Assembly (NCBI GenBank): GCA_964387935.1
Contig: CAYLZN010000220.1
Span: 1 to 9,957, forward strand
Direction: 5' to 3'
Source of the DNA: CAYLZN01 sp964387935
GTDB taxonomy: Bacteria > Acidobacteriota > Vicinamibacteria > Vicinamibacterales > JAFNAJ01
DNA: 9,957 nt
This document shows positions 5,321 through 9,957 of this stretch, piece after piece (within the stretch, counting starts at the first letter, position 1; each line of letters opens with the position of its first letter). The notes beneath the pieces were generated by a model that had not been told where the DNA came from, did not search any database, and saw nothing but the letters and a program-made list of their open reading frames with translations. The position numbers and the translations under genes are program-made.

Positions 5321-6667
5321 CTACGGCTTCGACGTCGGCGGGCCCTCGATGCGGTCTTCGAGCAGCCGCAGCGTCTGGGGCCCCGTCGTGTCCAGCAGCC
5401 CGTAGACGAACAGCTTCGAGCGACTGTCGCTGATGTCGAGGTTGCGGAGGGTCAACTGGCCGATGCGGTCGAGCGGCGTGAACGCCCCCTCCCCCTTCTC
5501 CATCGTCAGCCGCTCCGGCGCGTAGGTCAGGGTCGGCCCCTCGGTGTTCACGATGGTGTAGTCGTTGCCGCGGCGCAGTTCGACCGTGACCTCACCGGTC
5601 ACGGCCCTGGCCACCCAGCGCTGCAGCGCCTCGCGGAGCATCAGCGCCTGCGGATCGAACCAGCGCCCCTGGTACAGCAACCGCCCCAGGCGGCGTCCCA
5701 TCGTGTGGTACTGGTCGATGGTGTCCTCGTTGTGGATGCCGGTGATGAGGCGCTCGTAGGCGAGGTGGAACAGCGCCATGCCGGGCGCCTCGTAGACGCC
5801 GCGGCTCTTCGCCTCGATGATCCGGTTCTCGATCTGATCCGACATGCCGAGGCCGTGCCGGCCGCCGATGGCGTTGGCCTCGCGCACGAGGTCCACGTCG
5901 CTGGCGAACGTGCGGCCGTTGAGCGCGACGGGCAGTCCCTCGTTGAACGTGACGCGCACGGTCTCGGGCTGAATCTCCAGGTCCGGCCGCCAGAACGGCA
6001 CGCCCATGATCGGCTCGACGATGTGCATGCCGTTGGCGAGGAACTCGAGGTCCTTCGCCTCGTGGGTGGCGCCCCAGATGTTCGAGTCGGTCGAGTACGC
6101 CTTGTCCTTGCTCATGCGGTAGCGCAGGCCCGCTTCCTCCAGCAGATCCGACATCTCCTTGCGCCCGCCGAGTTCGTGGAGGAACACCTGGTCGAGCCAG
6201 GGCTTGTACACCCTGAGCTGCGGGTTGACCAGGAGACCGTAGCGGTAGAACCGCTCGATGTCGTTCCCCTTGTAGGTGCTCCCGTCCCCCCAGATGTGGA
6301 CGTCGTCTTCGCGCATGGCGCCGACGAGCATCGTCCCGGTCACCGCGCGGCCGATTGGGGTCGTGTTGAAGTAGGCCAGGCCCGCCGTCGAGATGTGGAA
6401 GGCACCGCACTGGAGCGCCGCCAGCCCCTCGCGCACGAGCTGCTCGCGGCAGTCGACGAGACGGGCCTTCTCGGCGCCGTACTCGACGGCCCGGCGCGGG
6501 ATGTCGTCGTAGTCCGACTCGTCCGGTTGCCCGAGGTTGGCGGTGTAGCAGTAGGGGATCGCCCCCTTCTGCCTCATCCAGTAGATGGCTGCGCTCGTGT
6601 CGAGACCTCCGGAAAAGGCGATGCCGACTTTCTCGCCGATCGGGAGGGCCTGGAGAATGGTGTGCAT
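5321..6667 (-). CDS. argG: Argininosuccinate synthase
   Basis: ArgG joins citrulline and aspartate, using ATP (to AMP and PPi), to argininosuccinate in cytosolic arginine biosynthesis. The 448-residue product opens with the ATP-binding PP-loop AFSGGLDTS at residues 17-25. It continues with strongly conserved blocks such as YTANLGQPDE, GRAVTGTMLV, GDGSTYKGNDIERFYRYGL, KAYSTDSN, GATHEAKDLE, GRHGLGMSDQIENRIIEAKSR, GIHNEDTI and GRLLYQGRWFD. These are the blocks of the long, Escherichia coli-like subfamily (about 447 residues), not the shorter type of about 400. The ATG at 6665-6667 lies 5 nt after the TGA of the metallopeptidase gene (TGA-CGACC-ATG), with no clear Shine-Dalgarno, so translational coupling is likely. 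The frame stays open upstream through the overlapping gene, but family length fixes this start. No other arginine gene is in the window. Confidence 0.97.
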   Translation of the reverse strand: MHTILQALPIGEKVGIAFSGGLDTSAAIYWMRQKGAIPYCYTANLGQPDESDYDDIPRRAVEYGAEKARLVDCREQLVREGLAALQCGAFHISTAGLAYFNTTPIGRAVTGTMLVGAMREDDVHIWGDGSTYKGNDIERFYRYGLLVNPQLRVYKPWLDQVFLHELGGRKEMSDLLEEAGLRYRMSKDKAYSTDSNIWGATHEAKDLEFLANGMHIVEPIMGVPFWRPDLEIQPETVRVTFNEGLPVALNGRTFASDVDLVREANAIGGRHGLGMSDQIENRIIEAKSRGVYEAPGMALFHLAYERLITGIHNEDTIDQYHTMGRRLGRLLYQGRWFDPQALMLREALQRWVARAVTGEVTVELRRGNDYTIVNTEGPTLTYAPERLTMEKGEGAFTPLDRIGQLTLRNLDISDSRSKLFVYGLLDTTGPQTLRLLEDRIEGPPTSKP

Positions 6668-6672
6668 GGTCG

Positions 6673-7386
6673 TCAGTCGTTGCGGCGACCGCCCACGAGA
6701 CCCAGCCGGGCTGCCCAGTACAACAACGTGAGCAGCGAGGTGATGAACGCGGCCACGTAGGTCAGCGCCGCCGCGTCCAGCACCTTCTTGGCACCGGCCA
6801 GTTCCGTGTTCGACACGTACCCGCCGCGTTCGAGCGACGCGAGGGCCCGCTTGCTGGCGTCGAACTCGACCGGCAGCGTGATCAGCGTGAACACTGTCGT
6901 CGTCGCGAACAGGAGCACGCCGAGGAGCGCCAGGTTCGCCCCGGCCACCGTTGCAGCGCCGCCCATCGCGAAGGCCGCCATGATCACGAACATCGAGATG
7001 CCGCCGCCCAGGTTGGCGACCGGGACCCACGCGGAACGGAACTTCAGCGGCGCGTAGTTGTTGGCGTGCTGGATGGCGTGGCCCACCTCGTGCGCCGCGA
7101 CGCCGAAGGCCGCCAGGCTGTTGCTGCCGTAGACCGGCTCGCTGAGCCGCAGCGTTCGCGTGCGGGGATCGTAGTGGTCGCTGAGCGCGCCGTGCACGCC
7201 CTCGATCCGGACGCCCTGGATGCCGTTGTCGGCCAGGATCCGTTTGGCCACGTCGGCGCCGGTCATGCCGGAGGCCGCGCGAATCCGGCTGTACTTGCCG
7301 AACGCCCCCTTCACTTTCGCCTGCGCCCACAGACTCAGCAAGGCGCCCACCCCGATGACGAGCCAATACAGCGGATCGAAGAACAT
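6673..7386 (-). CDS. YugP-type membrane zinc metallopeptidase
   Basis: This 237-residue product belongs to the family of membrane zinc peptidases typified by Bacillus YugP. The zinc site HEVGH is at residues 99-103 with conserved VAAHEVGHAIQH around it, and a likely third ligand is Glu174 in LPVEFDAS, a hallmark of the family. Hydrophobic segments lie at about residues 5-21, 128-149, 151-173 and 207-227, so it is an inner-membrane protein. The N-terminal motif GMTGADVAKRIL..NGI.GV and the stretch HYDPRTRTLRLSEPVYG are also typical. The ATG at 7384-7386 has AGGGAGG at 7392-7398, five nucleotides upstream. It lies 71 nt after the activase gene and 5 nt before argG, so it probably shares a transcript with argG. 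Its substrate is unknown; family members are thought to act in protein quality control or peptide processing. Confidence 0.92.
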   Translation of the reverse strand: MFFDPLYWLVIGVGALLSLWAQAKVKGAFGKYSRIRAASGMTGADVAKRILADNGIQGVRIEGVHGALSDHYDPRTRTLRLSEPVYGSNSLAAFGVAAHEVGHAIQHANNYAPLKFRSAWVPVANLGGGISMFVIMAAFAMGGAATVAGANLALLGVLLFATTTVFTLITLPVEFDASKRALASLERGGYVSNTELAGAKKVLDAAALTYVAAFITSLLTLLYWAARLGLVGGRRND

Positions 7387-7401
7387 GTCGGCCTCCCTGG
7401 C

Positions 7402-7416
7402 GCGGCCGCCGGCCGC
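7402..7416. promoter_or_regulatory. GC palindrome between activase and metallopeptidase genes
   Basis: GCGGCCGCCGGCCGC has seven-base arms around a single central base, in the 71-nt gap between the activase stop and the peptidase start. A separate GGGGCCCC palindrome lies at 7450-7457, right beside the activase stop. Neither has a T-run, so they could be weak hairpins that partly separate the two gene pairs, or simply GC-rich chance. Confidence 0.25.
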
Positions 7417-7457
7417 CCGAGTGAACCTCTATTCCTACCGGTCGGGATGGGGCCCCG

Positions 7458-8357
7458 TCAACCACCCAGTTGGACAGTCAGCCCGCACGACGCCAGCTGG
7501 GCGGCAGCCCTCGCCGCCTCCGTGTCGGTGGGCGGCACCACGCCGGCGGTGGGTGCCACGAGGCCGAGCCTGGCGTACTTCGCCAGCCCGCCCCGGTGGT
7601 ACGGAAGCAGGTCGATCTGGGCCAGGCCGAGGGCCCGCACGAACGTGCCGACCGCGTGCACGTTGGCCTCGTCATCGGTGAGGCCAGGCACGAGCGGGAA
7701 TCGCACGCGCAGCGGCCGACCCGCTCCGGCGAGGTACCGGAGGTTCCCGAGGATGACGTCGTTCGGCGCGCCCGTGACCGCGCGGTGCCGCCCGGGGTCC
7801 ATGATCTTGAGGTCGAACAGAAACAGATTCGCCAGCGGCGCCACGCGGGTCACCCAGGCGGGGTCGGCCAGGCCGCACGTGTCCACGGCGGCATGGACGC
7901 GACGCTCGCGGCAGCGCTCGAGGAGCGCGCCGAGAAACGCCGGCTGCATGAACGGTTCGCCGCCGGAGAACGTCACGCCGCCGCCGGACTCGTCGAAGAA
8001 CACCACGTCCCGCTCGACCTGGGCCATCAGGTCGTTGACGGTCACCGCGTGCCCGACGAGTTCGCGCGCCCCGGAGGGACAGCAGGGCACGCACGCCCCG
8101 CACGCGCGGCAGCGGCCGAAGTCCGTGGCGTAACCCTCGGCGCTTCCGCTGATGGCGTGCTCGGGACAGTGCGGCAGGCAGGTCCCGCACACGAGACACC
8201 GCTCGTCGTGGACGGCGAGCTGGGGCCGACGCGGCTGGCTCTCCGGGCTGTGGCACCAGGGACAGGCCAGCGGGCAGCCCTTCAGGAACACCGTCGTTCT
8301 GATGCCGGGGCCGTCGTGCACGCTGAAGCGCGCCACGCGGAAGATCGTCCCTGTCAC
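7458..8357 (-). CDS. Radical-SAM glycyl radical enzyme activase
   Basis: This 299-residue protein installs the glycyl radical on the adjacent enzyme, using S-adenosylmethionine and a 4Fe-4S cluster. The radical-SAM motif Cys28-x3-Cys32-x2-Cys35 (KGCPLACPWC) follows the typical FSVHDGPGIRTTVFLKGC start. Two extra ferredoxin-like clusters follow: Cys54-x2-Cys57-x2-Cys60-x3-Cys64 and Cys83-x2-Cys86-x2-Cys89-x3-Cys93. The SGGEP SAM-binding motif appears in GGVTFSGGEPFMQP. The two-cluster insert is absent from short PflA and typical of activases of dehydratase-type glycyl radical enzymes. The GTG start at 8355-8357 overlaps the TGA of the dehydratase gene by 4 nt (GTGA), with a weak AAGG upstream, indicating tight translational coupling. 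An in-frame extension upstream exists but is overlapped by the neighbouring gene. Expression is presumably restricted to low oxygen. Confidence 0.95.
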   Translation of the reverse strand: MTGTIFRVARFSVHDGPGIRTTVFLKGCPLACPWCHSPESQPRRPQLAVHDERCLVCGTCLPHCPEHAISGSAEGYATDFGRCRACGACVPCCPSGARELVGHAVTVNDLMAQVERDVVFFDESGGGVTFSGGEPFMQPAFLGALLERCRERRVHAAVDTCGLADPAWVTRVAPLANLFLFDLKIMDPGRHRAVTGAPNDVILGNLRYLAGAGRPLRVRFPLVPGLTDDEANVHAVGTFVRALGLAQIDLLPYHRGGLAKYARLGLVAPTAGVVPPTDTEAARAAAQLASCGLTVQLGG

Positions 8358-9957
8358 AGGGCCTTGTGCTCGGTGCGCGCGATGATCTCGTCCTGCAGGG
8401 GCATGGTGAGGTCGCAGAAGTAGTCGCTGTACCCGGCCACGCGCACGATCAGATCCCGGTACTTGTCGGGGTCCGCCTGCGCCGCGCGCAGCGTCTTGGC
8501 CGTGACGACATTGAACTGGAGATGGTGCCCGTCGAGGCGGAAGTAGGCGCGCACGAGCTGGGCGAGATGGTCGATGCCGGCCTCTCCCTCGAGCACCTCG
8601 GGGGCGAATTTGAGGTTGAGCAACGTGCCACCCGTCCGGGCGTGGTCCATCTTCGCGGCGGACCGCAGCACCGCTGTGGGTCCGCTCCGGTCGGAGCCCT
8701 GCACCGGCGAGATCCCGTCGGACACCGGCTCGCCGGCACGCCGGCCGTCGGGCGTGGCGCCCACCCGCGCCCCGAAGTACACGTGGCAGGTCGTGGACAG
8801 GTAGTTGACGTGGTACTGCCCGCCCTTCGTGTTCGGGCGCCCGTCCACGCAGTCGAACACGAGGCCGCACACGGTGCGGAGCAGCCGGTCGGCCCGCTCG
8901 TCGTCATTGCCGTAGCGCGGCGTGTGGTGCCACAGGGTCTGCTGCAGCGTCTCCCGGCCGTCGAAGTCGGTCCGCAGCACCGCCACCAGTTCGGCGAGCG
9001 ACGTGGTGCGCTCGCTGAAGACGTGGGTCTCGATGGCCGAGAGGCTGTCGGTGACCGTGCCGATGCCCACCGGCATGATGTACGTCGTGTTGTAGCGGGC
9101 CCCGCCGGCGTTGTAGTCGCGCCCCTTCGCGATGCAGTCGTCGATCAGCAGGGACAGGAACGGTGCCGGCATGCGGGTCGCGTACAGCCGCTCGATGACG
9201 TTGCTGCCGCGCATCTTCACCTCGAGCAGGTAGCGCAGCTGCCGTTCGAACGCCCGCAGCACCTCGTCGAACGTCGTCCACGACGCCGCGGGTGCGGTCC
9301 GCACCCCGACCAGCCGCCCGGTCAGCGGGTCCACGCCGCCGTTCAGCGTCAGTTCGAGCACCTTGGGCAGGTTGAAGTAGCCCGTCAGGATGTAGCTTTC
9401 GCGCCCGAACGCGCCGGTCTCGACACAGCCGCTGGTCCCCCCCTGCCGGGCGTCTTCCAGCGATTTGCCTTGCCGGACCAGTTCCTCGACGACGAGGTCG
9501 GCGTTGAAGATGGAGGGCTGTCCCCACCCCTTGCGGACGATCTCGCAGGCACGTTTCAGGAATCGATCCGGGTTCTTCTTGCTCAACTGGATGTTCGACG
9601 AGGGCTGCAGCAGACGCATCTCGTCGATGACGTCGAGCACGAGGAACGTGAGGTCGTTGACCCCGTCCTCGCCGTGCGGGGTGAGGCCGCCGCTGTTGAT
9701 GTTGGCGAAGTCGGTGTACGTGCCGCTTTCCTGGGCGGTGACCCCCACCTTCGGCGGCGCGGGCTGGTTGTTGAACTTGACCCAGAAGCACTGGAGCAGT
9801 TCGCGCGCCTCGTCGCGGGTCATCACGCCGCGATCCAGGTCGTACCGGTAGAACGGAAAGAGGTGCTGGTCGAGCCGGCCCGGATTGAACGAGTCCCAGG
9901 TGTTGAGCTCGGTGACGACCCCGAGATGCACGAACCAGTACGCCAGGAGCGCCTCCC
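8354..9957 (-). CDS. Glycyl radical enzyme, HypD-like dehydratase branch (N-terminus outside window)
   Basis: The gene continues past the right edge; about 533 C-terminal residues are visible, of the roughly 790 usual. Signature blocks are YWFVHLGVVTELNTWDSFNPG near the edge, the active-site segment TSGCVETGAFGRESYILTGY (Cys codon 9425-9427), and the C-terminal glycyl loop RVAGYSDYF with the radical Gly at 8432-8434, followed by CDLTMPLQDEIIARTEH. A CxE pair (Cys-Val-Glu), not the Cys-Cys of pyruvate formate-lyase, marks eliminase or dehydratase members. The Tyr 16 residues after the Cys and the whole C-terminal wording resemble trans-4-hydroxy-L-proline dehydratase (HypD), from memory of that family. 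HypD makes delta-1-pyrroline-5-carboxylate from trans-4-hydroxyproline in an oxygen-sensitive reaction. Other CxE members (glycerol or choline enzymes) are less likely but not excluded. The activase gene follows with a 4-nt overlap. Confidence 0.93.
   Translation of the reverse strand, partial: EALLAYWFVHLGVVTELNTWDSFNPGRLDQHLFPFYRYDLDRGVMTRDEARELLQCFWVKFNNQPAPPKVGVTAQESGTYTDFANINSGGLTPHGEDGVNDLTFLVLDVIDEMRLLQPSSNIQLSKKNPDRFLKRACEIVRKGWGQPSIFNADLVVEELVRQGKSLEDARQGGTSGCVETGAFGRESYILTGYFNLPKVLELTLNGGVDPLTGRLVGVRTAPAASWTTFDEVLRAFERQLRYLLEVKMRGSNVIERLYATRMPAPFLSLLIDDCIAKGRDYNAGGARYNTTYIMPVGIGTVTDSLSAIETHVFSERTTSLAELVAVLRTDFDGRETLQQTLWHHTPRYGNDDERADRLLRTVCGLVFDCVDGRPNTKGGQYHVNYLSTTCHVYFGARVGATPDGRRAGEPVSDGISPVQGSDRSGPTAVLRSAAKMDHARTGGTLLNLKFAPEVLEGEAGIDHLAQLVRAYFRLDGHHLQFNVVTAKTLRAAQADPDKYRDLIVRVAGYSDYFCDLTMPLQDEIIARTEHKAL

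Noticed and set aside
5228..6760. Long plus-strand open frame of about 510 codons
   Set aside because: It lies antisense to argG, whose full set of family motifs is seen on the minus strand. Its sequence is Arg/Val/His rich with no recognisable domain; high GC content produces such long shadow frames.
7066..8133. Long plus-strand open frame of about 355 codons
   Set aside because: It crosses the peptidase and activase genes in antisense, both of which have clear catalytic motifs on the minus strand. The product is Arg/Ser/Pro rich with no domain.
3789..9957. A functional link between the collagen-like protein and a hydroxyproline dehydratase
   Set aside because: Bacterial collagens usually lack hydroxyproline, no prolyl hydroxylase is in view, and the two genes are about 3.7 kb apart with unrelated genes between them. 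It is attractive but unsupported.

Overview
The window is GC-rich coding DNA in bacterial operon layout. It carries a TonB-dependent outer-membrane receptor, so the host is a Gram-negative (diderm) bacterium. The mix of a large TonB receptor, secreted retropepsin-like protease, collagen-like secreted protein and gaps filled with degenerate heptanucleotide repeats reminds me of Acidobacteriota, perhaps Vicinamibacteria. That placement is inference from general style, not from a marker gene.

Layout. Plus strand, left part: the C-terminal portion of a TonB-dependent receptor (entering from outside the window), then a 168-residue secreted protein of unknown function (1948-2454), then a secreted two-lobed retropepsin-like aspartic protease homologue (2678-3622). 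Minus strand, right part, read from the right edge leftward: a glycyl radical enzyme lacking its N-terminus (from the right edge to 8354), its radical-SAM activase (7458-8357, 4-nt overlap), a YugP-type membrane zinc metallopeptidase (6673-7386), argininosuccinate synthase argG (5321-6667, 5 nt after the peptidase) and a small DoxX-like membrane protein (4854-5288). A collagen-like secreted protein (3789-4640), also on the minus strand, stands apart and converges on the protease gene.

How the genes relate. The glycyl radical enzyme and activase are clearly one functional unit: the first carries the CxE active site and C-terminal glycyl radical loop, the second the iron-sulfur clusters that install the radical. 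The CxE dehydratase signature and neighbouring residues look most like the trans-4-hydroxy-L-proline dehydratase (HypD) branch. YugP, ArgG and the DoxX-like protein may be read through from the same transcript but have no obvious metabolic link to the dehydratase. The plus-strand genes are all envelope or secreted proteins.

The gaps hold four degenerate arrays, each built on a 7-nt period but with a different heptamer. One array occurs as a perfect 31-bp inverted pair bracketing the secreted protein and protease genes. I saw no tRNA, rRNA, CRISPR array, transposase or phage gene.
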